A DNA stretch of 18,335 nt from Merdimonas faecigallinarum (GTDB lineage: Bacteria; Bacillota; Clostridia; Lachnospirales; Lachnospiraceae), in NCBI GenBank assembly GCA_019119285.1, contig DWXJ01000070.1:1-18335 (forward strand), in the 5' to 3' direction. The first letter of the stretch is position 1; each line of letters opens with the position of its first letter. Shown here piece after piece: positions 8,902 to 16,140 of this stretch. The position numbers were made by a program, and so were the translations under genes. The notes beneath the pieces were generated by a model that worked only from the letters and a program-made list of their open reading frames with translations, made no database searches and had not been told where the DNA came from.

Positions 8902-9321
8902 ATGTTAGATGAGAGAAAAGTGAAACTGATGACCCGGCTGGCCTTATATGAGGAGACAGAAGGGAAGGAAGATTTTAAGATCAGCGCGTATTACCGCAAG
9001 GATTATGTCAGCCTTCACATGCTGTGCGCCTTTATCTGGGTGACCATCGGCTACATCTGCGTGGTGGCCATGGCAGTGCTGGCAGGTCTTGACAGTCTTC
9101 TTGGCCATATGTCCATGGCGGTTATGGTACTCATGGGCGGCATGGCGGTCGTAGGCTGGCTGGCTGTGGTGATCATTTACCTGATGATCGCCAGTCATAT
9201 TTACAATAAGAAGCATAAAAACTCCAGACAAAGAGTGAAGAAGTACAATCATGACCTGACCCGTCTTCTGAAGATGTACGGCAGAAATGATTCGCAGGAT
9301 TCACAGGATTTACAGGAATAG
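8902..9321 (+). CDS. Small two-helix membrane protein of unknown function
   Basis: The 139-residue product is not a family I recognise. A short charged N-terminus (about 45 residues, Lys/Glu-rich) is followed by two hydrophobic segments, one around LHMLCAFIWVTIGYICVVAM and one around GGMAVVGWLAVVIIYLMIA, joined by a short loop, then a basic tail (KKHKNSRQRVKKYN). This suggests a membrane hairpin with both ends in the cytoplasm. I prefer the ATG at 8902 to the GTG at 8881 because TGAGGTG (8891-8897) is placed just ahead of it; spacing is short at 4 nt. The last residues, DSQDSQDLQE, come from a 9-nt tandem repeat (9289-9315) and are probably a late addition to the protein. It is the first gene after the 8831-8859 promoter and is followed 25 bp later by another membrane protein gene, so it likely belongs to the c-di-AMP operon. 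Confidence 0.85.
   Translation: MLDERKVKLMTRLALYEETEGKEDFKISAYYRKDYVSLHMLCAFIWVTIGYICVVAMAVLAGLDSLLGHMSMAVMVLMGGMAVVGWLAVVIIYLMIASHIYNKKHKNSRQRVKKYNHDLTRLLKMYGRNDSQDSQDLQE
9289..9315 (+). repeat. Three-copy 9-nt direct repeat at the 3' end of the 8902 gene
   Basis: Three consecutive 9-mers GATTCGCAG, GATTCACAG and GATTTACAG run into GAATAG, which contains the stop codon. They encode DSQDSQDLQ. From memory, the AGGATT(C/T)ACAG nonamer type recurs at gene ends in unrelated bacteria; I could not verify this here. Confidence 0.8.
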
Positions 9322-9346
9322 ATGAAGAGAAAAAGGAGATAGACAA

Positions 9347-10396
9347 ATGGATACAATCTATGTATATCGTGAAAAAATACAGGAGCTGTACGCCCGGCAT
9401 TCCAGGATCATCAATAAAACGGGACAGTTCATTCTGGCGCTGGCGGCGTTTGCCCTCATCAATCACAATGTAGGATTCATGGACGCGCTGGCTTCGCCGG
9501 TAGCTGCGCTGGGACTGGCGATTATCTGTACCTTCCTGCCCCTCGGGTTTACCGTACTGGCGGCAACGGTGCTGATCCTGGCCCACATGTTTGCCGTATC
9601 TCTGGGAATTCTGATAGTAACAGCGCTGGTATTTCTGGTACTGTATATCTTTTATCTCAGGCTCACACCGAAGATGGCGCTTCTGATCCTTCTGACCCCG
9701 CTGGCATTTTTCCTGAAGATCCCCTACGTGATCCCGGTTGCCTGCGGCCTGGTGCTTTCTCCGGTCAGCGTGATCGCCATGACCTGCGGAACGATCGTAT
9801 TTTACCTGCTGGAATATGTGCGGGAAAATGTTTCCTCGCTGGAAGGGAGCGCAGATCTGATGACACAGATCCCCGGCTGCCTCAAGCAGGTGTTCCAGAA
9901 TAAAGAAATGTGGATCGTGATCGCCGCATTTATCATCTGCTGCTTTGTCGTATATACCCTGCGCCGCCAGGCGATGGACCATGCATGGAAGATCGCGATC
10001 GTAGCAGGCGCGGTAGCCAATATCATCGTGATCGCCGTGGGCGACATTGCCTTTGGCGTACATACTTCCTACGGCCCGATGATCGCCGGAAGTATCGCGG
10101 CAGTCGTGATCGGACTGGTTCTGGAACTTTTCTTCTTTACCGTAGATTATGCAAGAAGCGAGAATCTTCAGTACGAAGATGACGAATACTATTATTATGT
10201 GAAAGCTGTTCCGAAGATCTCCGTTGCTGCTCCTGAGAAAACGGTGAAACGCATCAACGAACGGCAGGAGACCGAGATCATTGATGCGGAAGAGGTCCGC
10301 AGACAGGCAAAGAAGAGACGGCACATGAAGGATCAGGACGTAGACAATATGCTTCTGACCCGGAGCCTGAAAGAGGAATTTAAGAAAGATAAATAA
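9347..10396 (+). CDS. Multi-pass membrane protein of unknown function, upstream of cdaA
   Basis: The 349-residue product has about eight hydrophobic segments between residues 25 and 270 (for example LGLAIICTFLPLGFTVLAAT, VFLVLYIFYL, MWIVIAAFIICCFVVYTL, IAGSIAAVVIGLVLELFFF) and a hydrophilic tail of about 80 residues rich in Asp, Glu, Lys and Arg, starting at ARSENLQYEDDEYYYY. I do not recognise catalytic or transporter motifs and give no function. The ATG at 9347 has AGGAG (9334-9338) at a good distance. It sits between the small membrane gene and cdaA, with 25 bp before and 69 bp after and no terminator in either gap. It may therefore work with the membrane-bound CdaA/CdaR complex; this rests on position only. 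Confidence 0.87.
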   Translation: MDTIYVYREKIQELYARHSRIINKTGQFILALAAFALINHNVGFMDALASPVAALGLAIICTFLPLGFTVLAATVLILAHMFAVSLGILIVTALVFLVLYIFYLRLTPKMALLILLTPLAFFLKIPYVIPVACGLVLSPVSVIAMTCGTIVFYLLEYVRENVSSLEGSADLMTQIPGCLKQVFQNKEMWIVIAAFIICCFVVYTLRRQAMDHAWKIAIVAGAVANIIVIAVGDIAFGVHTSYGPMIAGSIAAVVIGLVLELFFFTVDYARSENLQYEDDEYYYYVKAVPKISVAAPEKTVKRINERQETEIIDAEEVRRQAKKRRHMKDQDVDNMLLTRSLKEEFKKDK

Positions 10397-10465
10397 GCAA
10401 GATTCATCAAGATCAATCAGTAAGTTCAATAAACAGGAACGATCAGCAGAAAGAGGGGTGAAAAG

Positions 10466-11350
10466 ATGGGACACATGATCAGGGGAATTCTGGACCGGTA
10501 TGCGCTGGATTTCTATTTTCCCAGCATACAGGTGACAGATGTTATCGAAGTGCTCATCCTGACTTTTCTGATCTACCAGATCATCGTCTGGATTAAAAAT
10601 ACCAAAGCCTGGATGCTGCTGCGGGGAATCCTCGTTCTTGCAGTGTTCATCCTTCTTGCGGTTATTTTTAATATGCATACCATTCTGTTTATTGCCGAGA
10701 ATCTGGTGACCGTCATGGCAACGGCGGCCATCGTGGTTTTCCAGCCGGAACTTAGGAGAGGACTGGAGAAACTGGGAGAACGGAAATTCCTGGTATCTGT
10801 GGTGCCCTTTGAGGGAAATAAAGAGAAGGCGAATTTCAGCGAGGAGACCAGGGAAGGCATGATCCGCGCCTCCTATGCCATGGGCAGAGTGAAGACGGGC
10901 GCGCTGATCGTGGTGGAACAGGCCATCCGGCTGACAGAATATGAAAGTACCGGCATCCAGCTGGACTGTCTGGTGTCCAGCCAGGTGCTGATCAACATTT
11001 TTGAGCATAATACTCCGCTGCATGACGGAGCCATTATCGTGCGCGGAGACAGGATCGTGTCCGCTACCTGCTATCTGCCCCTTTCGGATAACATGAGTAT
11101 CAGCAAGGATCTGGGAACCAGACACCGGGCGGCTCTTGGCATGAGTGAGGTCAGCGACGCGCTGGTCATCGTGGTGTCAGAGGAAACCGGCGCTGTCTCT
11201 GCGGCCCTTGGCGGGAAACTTTACCGTGACATCAAAGAAGACGAGCTGCGGAAGATGCTGACGGAGATCCAGGCACCGAAAAAAGAAGAAGGAAAACTGC
11301 ATAAGTTTTGGAAAGGAAGGCGCAAGAATGAGAAAAGAACTGATGAATAA
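10466..11350 (+). CDS. cdaA: Diadenylate cyclase CdaA (c-di-AMP synthase)
   Basis: CdaA joins two ATP molecules into cyclic di-AMP, a second messenger controlling potassium and osmolyte transport and cell-wall homeostasis in Firmicutes. The 294-residue product has three N-terminal membrane segments (about residues 25-100) followed by a DAC domain. Both active-site motifs are intact: D187-G188-A189 within HNTPLHDGAIIV and R219-H220-R221 within GTRHRAALG. The C-terminal end is a basic, Lys/Arg-rich tail, slightly longer than in Bacillus CdaA. The ATG at 10466 follows AAGAGGGGTG (10451-10460). Its last 23 bases overlap the start of cdaR, the usual tight coupling of synthase and regulator. It is very probably transcribed from the promoter upstream of 8902, since the 69-bp gap before it shows no clear promoter. 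Confidence 0.97.
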   Translation: MGHMIRGILDRYALDFYFPSIQVTDVIEVLILTFLIYQIIVWIKNTKAWMLLRGILVLAVFILLAVIFNMHTILFIAENLVTVMATAAIVVFQPELRRGLEKLGERKFLVSVVPFEGNKEKANFSEETREGMIRASYAMGRVKTGALIVVEQAIRLTEYESTGIQLDCLVSSQVLINIFEHNTPLHDGAIIVRGDRIVSATCYLPLSDNMSISKDLGTRHRAALGMSEVSDALVIVVSEETGAVSAALGGKLYRDIKEDELRKMLTEIQAPKKEEGKLHKFWKGRRKNEKRTDE

Positions 11351-12623
11351 TCTCGGCCTTAAGATATTAGCCTTCCTGGCCGCAGTTACCCTGTGGTTCC
11401 TGGTGGTGAATATCGATAATCCGGTCACAGACCGCACATTTACAGATATCCCGGTAACAGTAGTCAACGATGATATCGTGACGGCCAGCAACCGCACATA
11501 CCAGATCCTGGACGGAACCCAGCAGGTGAACGTGACGGTTACAGCCACAAGGCAGGAACTGAGCCGGATCACTGCGGATGATATCCATGCTGTGGCGGAT
11601 ATGCGGGAACTGACCCTCGGCACCCAGGTGCCGATCCAGGTGACCATAGAAGGACACAGCTACGAGGAAGCTTATTCGACTCCACGGAATCTTCAGGTGA
11701 AGATCGAGGAAGAGGCCAGAAATAACTTCCCGATCACTCCGACCACCATCGGAACCGTGCGGGAAGGCTATGTGATCGGTAACCTGCGGGCGGATCCGGA
11801 GGGCGTGACCATCCGCGGACCAAAGAGCGTGCTCAACAGCATCAACAGAGTCTGCGCGGAAGTAGACGTATCCGGACTGTCAGAAAATGCAGAGCTGGAA
11901 GCAAACCTGATCTTATACGATGTAAATAATAACGTGATCGACCAGACACTTCTGGTAAACAATCTGGGAGACGAAGGAGTATCCGTAGAAGTAGAACTCT
12001 ATCAGACCAAAAATGTACCGATCGACATCGATACATCCGGCATCTCGGCGGCAGAAGGATACAGCATCGGCGAGATCAGCTGCGAGCCGCAGGAGGTGCT
12101 GCTGTCCGGAAATGAAGACGCCATGAAAGAACTGGACGAGATCCAGATCCCGGAGAGCGAACTGGAACTGGCAGGACTGACCGAAAGAACAGAACGCACC
12201 GTAGATATCACGGAATACCTTCCGGACGGCGTGACACTGGTAGATCCAAACGCCAACAACGTCGTAGTGACGATCCCGGTCAACCAGCCGGGAGCCCAGG
12301 TATTCGAAGTGTCCACCAACTCCATCGTAGTCAGCAACCTGGCCAGCAACCTGGAAGTAAGCTACGGGACCACCGTAGATCTGGAATTGCAGATCCGGGG
12401 ACCGGAAGAAACCCTTCAGAGCCTGACACTGGCAAAGAAGGTGTCCATAGACCTGAAAAACTACACCAGCACAGGCACCTATACCGTGCCGCTGAAGGTA
12501 GATCTGCCGGAAGACTGTACACTGGCAAGCGAAGCCGATGTAGAGATCATCCTGCGGCAGAAGTCAAACAGCACAGAAGACGAGAACGGCAGGAACAACG
12601 CCGTTCAGAAACAGACAGAATAA
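11328..12623 (+). CDS. cdaR: CdaR, YbbR-domain regulator of the diadenylate cyclase
   Basis: CdaR is a membrane-anchored extracytoplasmic protein that binds CdaA and modulates c-di-AMP production. The 431-residue product begins with a single signal-anchor helix (about residues 9-28, ILAFLAAVTLWFLVV followed by NID), then about four YbbR repeats of 80-90 residues. Their beginnings can be followed by the recurring start pattern (NPVTDRTFTDIPVTV, RNNFPITPTTIGTV, TKNVPIDIDTSGI, and one near residue 330), together with the repeated 'P..V.I.GP' type element, for example ADPEGVTIRGPKSVL and CEPQEVLLSGNED. The tail after residue 415 is Asn/Ser/Glu-rich. The ATG at 11328 has GAAAGGAAGG upstream and lies inside cdaA. 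In B. subtilis and many relatives glmM follows cdaR; here an HPr gene follows after 16 bp. Confidence 0.93.
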   Translation: MRKELMNNLGLKILAFLAAVTLWFLVVNIDNPVTDRTFTDIPVTVVNDDIVTASNRTYQILDGTQQVNVTVTATRQELSRITADDIHAVADMRELTLGTQVPIQVTIEGHSYEEAYSTPRNLQVKIEEEARNNFPITPTTIGTVREGYVIGNLRADPEGVTIRGPKSVLNSINRVCAEVDVSGLSENAELEANLILYDVNNNVIDQTLLVNNLGDEGVSVEVELYQTKNVPIDIDTSGISAAEGYSIGEISCEPQEVLLSGNEDAMKELDEIQIPESELELAGLTERTERTVDITEYLPDGVTLVDPNANNVVVTIPVNQPGAQVFEVSTNSIVVSNLASNLEVSYGTTVDLELQIRGPEETLQSLTLAKKVSIDLKNYTSTGTYTVPLKVDLPEDCTLASEADVEIILRQKSNSTEDENGRNNAVQKQTE

Positions 12624-12639
12624 CACAGGAGGTTCGATC

Positions 12640-12903
12640 ATGCTTCGGCAAACAGTGACCATCACAAATCCAACCGGACTGCATCTGCGCCCTGCAGGAA
12701 TCTTCTGCAATGTGGCCAGCAGATACAAATGCCACGTAACCTTCGAGTACGATGACGTGTCCGCCAACGCCAAAAGCGTGCTGAGCGTGCTTGGCGCGTG
12801 CATCAAGATGGGGGACGAGATCACCCTGGTGTGCGAAGGCGAAGACGAAGAAGAAGCCATGGCGGCCATGCTGGAAGCCGTCAGAGACGGGCTCGGGGAA
12901 TGA
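12640..12903 (+). CDS. ptsH: HPr-family phosphocarrier protein
   Basis: HPr carries phosphate from enzyme I to sugar-specific EII proteins of the PTS and, in Firmicutes, acts in carbon catabolite control after phosphorylation of Ser46 by HPr kinase. The 87-residue product has the phosphoacceptor H15 in NPTGLHLRPAG and a serine exactly at position 46 in NAKSVLSVLG, so both regulatory residues are present and it is HPr rather than Crh. An acidic stretch near the end (GEDEEEAMAA) is normal for the family. The ATG at 12640 has a perfect AGGAGG (12627-12632). It lies 16 bp after cdaR with no ptsI nearby, and a large hairpin begins 17 bp after its stop. The symbol ptsH is by family; the genome may hold further HPr paralogues and the main PTS copy could be elsewhere. 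Confidence 0.88.
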   Translation: MLRQTVTITNPTGLHLRPAGIFCNVASRYKCHVTFEYDDVSANAKSVLSVLGACIKMGDEITLVCEGEDEEEAMAAMLEAVRDGLGE

Positions 12904-12920
12904 TTGTTAAGTTGCTAACA

Positions 12921-12999
12921 GGGGACGTAGACCTTTTGCAAAGGTCTACGTCCCCAATTGCATTTTACGGTGTCCCAAATCGGCAATCAGGGTGTACCC
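12921..12999 (+). repeat. Palindromic repeat, copy 1 (hairpin plus conserved tail)
   Basis: The element starts with a perfect 16-bp inverted repeat (12921-12936 and 12940-12955, loop TGC), continues through a 44-bp tail (12956-12999), and recurs with two differences at 16144-16221. The hairpin sits 17 bp after the HPr stop and could end transcription, but no T-run follows. The tail ends in the short palindrome GGGTGTACCC. It resembles REP/MITE-like elements; no transposase is present in the window. Confidence 0.9.
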
Positions 13000-13034
13000 G
13001 TTACAGGAAGTTGTTGGAAATTTTCATACAATAA

Positions 13035-13063
13035 TTGCATATTCTGTCAATCTATGTTATGTT
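13035..13063 (+). promoter_or_regulatory. Weak candidate promoter for the surface glucosaminidase gene
   Basis: TTGCAT (13035-13040) and TATGTT (13058-13063) are 17 bp apart, matching consensus at 3/6 and 4/6. The site lies downstream of the palindromic repeat and 55 bp before the GTG start. The stretch is AT-rich and other hexamer choices are possible, so this is only the best candidate. Confidence 0.28.
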
Positions 13064-13117
13064 TAAGCTGTATCGGTATCTTTATTATTCAATAAGGGGA
13101 AAGAAAAGGAGGAGTGA

Positions 13118-16100
13118 GTGAATAAGATACGAAAATTGCTGATACCGGCTCTTTTCTTCTGCCTGACCATTTCAGGTGCGGCAGTGTTCGAGAGCCATGC
13201 AGAAGAAACGCAAGGGGAGCAGGCGTCTGCAGGATCAGCATTACAGGATGAGAACCCTCAGCGTCTCGAAGAAGTTACCGGAATGGACGAGAACGGTAAT
13301 ATCTACGAGGTGGATGATTCAGAGGGTACGGTACAGCAGCCGAAAATGCGATTATTCTCAAGAACGTCGAGTGTTCAGGTTGTAAATTTCCGGACAAAGG
13401 GAAATGCAACCACCAGTTACAAAGAATACCACACCGGCGTCGCCGGATATACCAACGGCGCATATGGTGCGGATGCGGCATACCTGGGAACCTATGACGG
13501 GAAAGTCAGATTTATGCTTTCCGGTGTTGTAGGCGAGGTGGCGGCAAGTGAGGTACAGGTCATCAACCTGTCTGATGCGAAGTCTTACAGTTGTTATAAA
13601 GTATCAAATGGAAAGCTTCTGCATTATGTTACTCAGGACATGACCACACCGGGACATGCGACGACTCTTGACAACGGAAATGCTCCATCATATCTGTCGA
13701 GTGGAACCACTTATTACAGTTATGACGGGCATTATTTTTATACAGATTATGCAGTGATGCTGGATGACTACCGGAGTGAAACACGCTCCCATTCGGTGAA
13801 TCCAGACAGTCCCTACTATAATTATTTTCAGTATTTGCCGCTGCGAAGCGAAACCAGCTATAGTGCGGCAGATCTGAACGGGATGATTAATCCCAGAGCC
13901 GGATCATCTTCGAAGATGTATAATGTCGGTGACTTCCTGATTTCCGGGCAGAACACTTCTGGTGTCAACGCCATGATTATGGCATGTATCGGAGCAAACG
14001 AAAGCGGTTGGGGAAAGAGTTCTATTGCTATGGAAAAGAACAATCTATTCGGCCTGAATGCGGTTGATACTTCGCCGGGTACCAGTGCTTCTACCTATGC
14101 AAGTCCGCAGGAATGTATCCGCCAGTATGCGGACGGATGGATGTCCAGAGGATATCTGTTCCCCAACGACTGGAGATACAAAGGCGGTTTTCTCGGGAAT
14201 AAGGGCAGCGGTATCAATGTAAGCTATGCCTCGGATCCATACTGGGGTGAAAGAAACGCGAATCTGCTCTGGTCCCTGGATCGTAACGCAGGCATGAGAG
14301 ATGCTTACAAATATTCCCTGGGAATCAAAGACACGGTTAATACCAGTCATAACAATGTAAATGTTCGAAATGCTGCCAGTGCATCCGGAACATTGCTTTA
14401 TAAGACCGGAGGATGGGCAAACTACGCAGTGTTGATCCAGAACACCACAGCAGAGAACGGATTTTACCGGATCCAGAGCGACGCTGTGTTAAATGGAGAC
14501 CGCAGCAGCGTAGTCGAAAAACAGGGCAATTATAATTATGACCAGATGTATGCTTACATATCTGCAGATTATGTATCTGTAGTGAGCCAGGGCGCCAATG
14601 TCGAAGTAAAGAAAGAATTATCTTCCATCGAGATCAAACAGGCGCCGGCAAAAACATCCTACACCGCAGGAGAAAATTTTGATCCCGCCGGTCTTTCCGT
14701 GGCTGCAAAATGGAGCGATGGGTCGGAAACAGACGTAACGAAAGACGTAACCTACAGTGCGGGAACCATGCAGACCGGCATGACCAGTGTTACGGTCAGC
14801 TACACAGCAGAAAATGTTACCAAAACAGCAGAGCAGGCTGTCACCGTAACGGAACCGGCAACTGTGGAATCCGTTGCTGTAAATCCGGCCGAAGCAAAAC
14901 TGCAGCCAGGAGAAGGCCTGACCTTTGGCGTGGCTGTGACTGGTACCGGAGATTTCTCTAAAGAAGTGAACTGGAGCGTTGCCGGAGCCGTAAGCGCAGA
15001 CACCAAAATTGACGAAAACGGAAAACTGGAAATCGGAGCAGATGAGACGGCACAGACATTGACGGTTACCGTAACATCAGCTGCAGATCCGGCAAAGAAA
15101 GCCGAGGCGGTCGTCACCGTAGTTCCGGTGGAAGAACCGACAGAGCCCAGCGAGCCGACAGAACCCGTTGAGCCGACAGAACCGGAGACACCAGAGGTAT
15201 CAGAACCTGTCATAGAAACAGTAAAGGACGAGGTAACTGGCATCGCGGTCAAAGGCGAACTGGATCAGGGCACAACAATAGCCGTAAATCAGGTGGCGGA
15301 GGAATCCGAACAGTATGCCGCTTATACAGAGCCGGTGAAAGGTCATACCATTCTTGGCGTATATGACATTACCATTAGTCAGGAACTGGAGGAAGGTCAG
15401 AGCGTAGAACTCGCATTCCCGATAGATAAAGCATATGAGGGACAGAAAATCATTGTCCTTCATTATACAGAAAAAGACGGGGAGGCTTTCATGGAGACCT
15501 ATGATCCGGAAGTAGAAAACGGACAGGCGGTTATCGAGACGACAGGATTTTCACCGTACGTGGTGGCGCTGAACGATCCACCGGCAGAAGAGCCAGATGG
15601 CAGTGAGCCAAATCCACCGGCAGAAGAGCCGGATAATAGCCAGCCAAATCCGCCGGCAGAAGAACCGGATAATGGCCAGCCCAACCCGCCGGTAAATAAT
15701 GGCGGCGCTGGCGGAAATAGTAACTCTGCAGTTACCGATACAAATCAGCCGAATTCCCCTTCGGATGATCAGAACCAGTCTGGAAATACAAGCCAGAACG
15801 GACAAAACCAGACAGGAAACACAACACAGAATAACCAGAATCAGTCTGGAAATTCAACACAGAACAATCAGAATCAGTCTGGAAATTCAACACAGAACAA
15901 TCAGAATCAATCTGGAAATCTGACACAGAATAACGGCCAGAACAGCCAGACAACAGATTCCGGAAAAGATACACAGACACCATCTGCGGCACCTTCCGGT
16001 GATACAAAAACCACCGATACAAAAGCAACGCCAAAGACAGGCGATGAGAGCCCCATCGGACTCTGGATCATAATGATGCTGCTGGCAGTGAGCGGTGTCG

Positions 16101-16138
16101 GATATTGGGTGTATGAAAAAAGAAAGTCTGTGAGGTAA
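13118..16138 (+). CDS. Secreted, sortase-type anchored glucosaminidase-domain surface protein
   Basis: This 1006-residue protein is predicted to be exported and wall-anchored and to cleave peptidoglycan glycans. In order: signal peptide (1-28, cleavage after SHA); an unrecognised region (about 50-270); a glucosaminidase (GH73/LytG-like) domain at about 275-395 with likely catalytic E295 in GANESGWG; an SH3-like domain at about 405-490; two bacterial Ig-like domains (about 508-586 and 589-670); a Thr/Pro/Glu spacer; a beta-rich domain (about 696-815); a 12-residue repeat block (821-856); an Asn/Gln/Ser 11-residue repeat block (885-939); and a sorting signal TPKTGD (971-976) with hydrophobic helix and basic tail. 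The motif is (T)PKTG rather than LPXTG, a variant known in Clostridia. The start is GTG at 13118 with AAAGGAGG (13105-13112). The gene is bracketed by the two palindromic repeats. Catalysis is inferred, not shown. Confidence 0.9.
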   Translation: MNKIRKLLIPALFFCLTISGAAVFESHAEETQGEQASAGSALQDENPQRLEEVTGMDENGNIYEVDDSEGTVQQPKMRLFSRTSSVQVVNFRTKGNATTSYKEYHTGVAGYTNGAYGADAAYLGTYDGKVRFMLSGVVGEVAASEVQVINLSDAKSYSCYKVSNGKLLHYVTQDMTTPGHATTLDNGNAPSYLSSGTTYYSYDGHYFYTDYAVMLDDYRSETRSHSVNPDSPYYNYFQYLPLRSETSYSAADLNGMINPRAGSSSKMYNVGDFLISGQNTSGVNAMIMACIGANESGWGKSSIAMEKNNLFGLNAVDTSPGTSASTYASPQECIRQYADGWMSRGYLFPNDWRYKGGFLGNKGSGINVSYASDPYWGERNANLLWSLDRNAGMRDAYKYSLGIKDTVNTSHNNVNVRNAASASGTLLYKTGGWANYAVLIQNTTAENGFYRIQSDAVLNGDRSSVVEKQGNYNYDQMYAYISADYVSVVSQGANVEVKKELSSIEIKQAPAKTSYTAGENFDPAGLSVAAKWSDGSETDVTKDVTYSAGTMQTGMTSVTVSYTAENVTKTAEQAVTVTEPATVESVAVNPAEAKLQPGEGLTFGVAVTGTGDFSKEVNWSVAGAVSADTKIDENGKLEIGADETAQTLTVTVTSAADPAKKAEAVVTVVPVEEPTEPSEPTEPVEPTEPETPEVSEPVIETVKDEVTGIAVKGELDQGTTIAVNQVAEESEQYAAYTEPVKGHTILGVYDITISQELEEGQSVELAFPIDKAYEGQKIIVLHYTEKDGEAFMETYDPEVENGQAVIETTGFSPYVVALNDPPAEEPDGSEPNPPAEEPDNSQPNPPAEEPDNGQPNPPVNNGGAGGNSNSAVTDTNQPNSPSDDQNQSGNTSQNGQNQTGNTTQNNQNQSGNSTQNNQNQSGNSTQNNQNQSGNLTQNNGQNSQTTDSGKDTQTPSAAPSGDTKTTDTKATPKTGDESPIGLWIIMMLLAVSGVGYWVYEKRKSVR
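15578..15685 (+). repeat. Three 36-bp in-frame repeats (proline/acidic spacer)
   Basis: Three adjacent 36-bp units encode PPAEEPDGSEPN, PPAEEPDNSQPN and PPAEEPDNGQPN inside the surface protein. They form an extended wall-spanning spacer. Units differ by a few, partly synonymous, substitutions, so this is an older or slowly evolving array. Confidence 0.92.
15770..15934 (+). repeat. Five 33-bp in-frame repeats (Asn/Gln/Ser-rich spacer)
   Basis: Five adjacent 33-bp units encode 11-residue repeats of the form QNQSGNSTQNN (variants TSQNG, TTQNN, STQNN, STQNN, LTQNN). Units 3 and 4 are almost identical at DNA level while the outer ones are diverged, the pattern left by recent slippage or unequal exchange in the middle of an array. 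The unit is a multiple of three, so copy-number changes would keep the frame. Confidence 0.93.
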
Positions 16139-16140
16139 CA

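Noticed and set aside
9173..11125. 650-residue open frame on the minus strand
   Set aside because: It lies antisense to three well-supported + strand genes including cdaA, has a His/Gln/Asp-rich composition typical of an antisense shadow, and shows no domain.
15570..15940. Possible CRISPR-like array
   Set aside because: Repeats are adjacent without unique spacers, are multiples of three, and encode in-frame peptide repeats.
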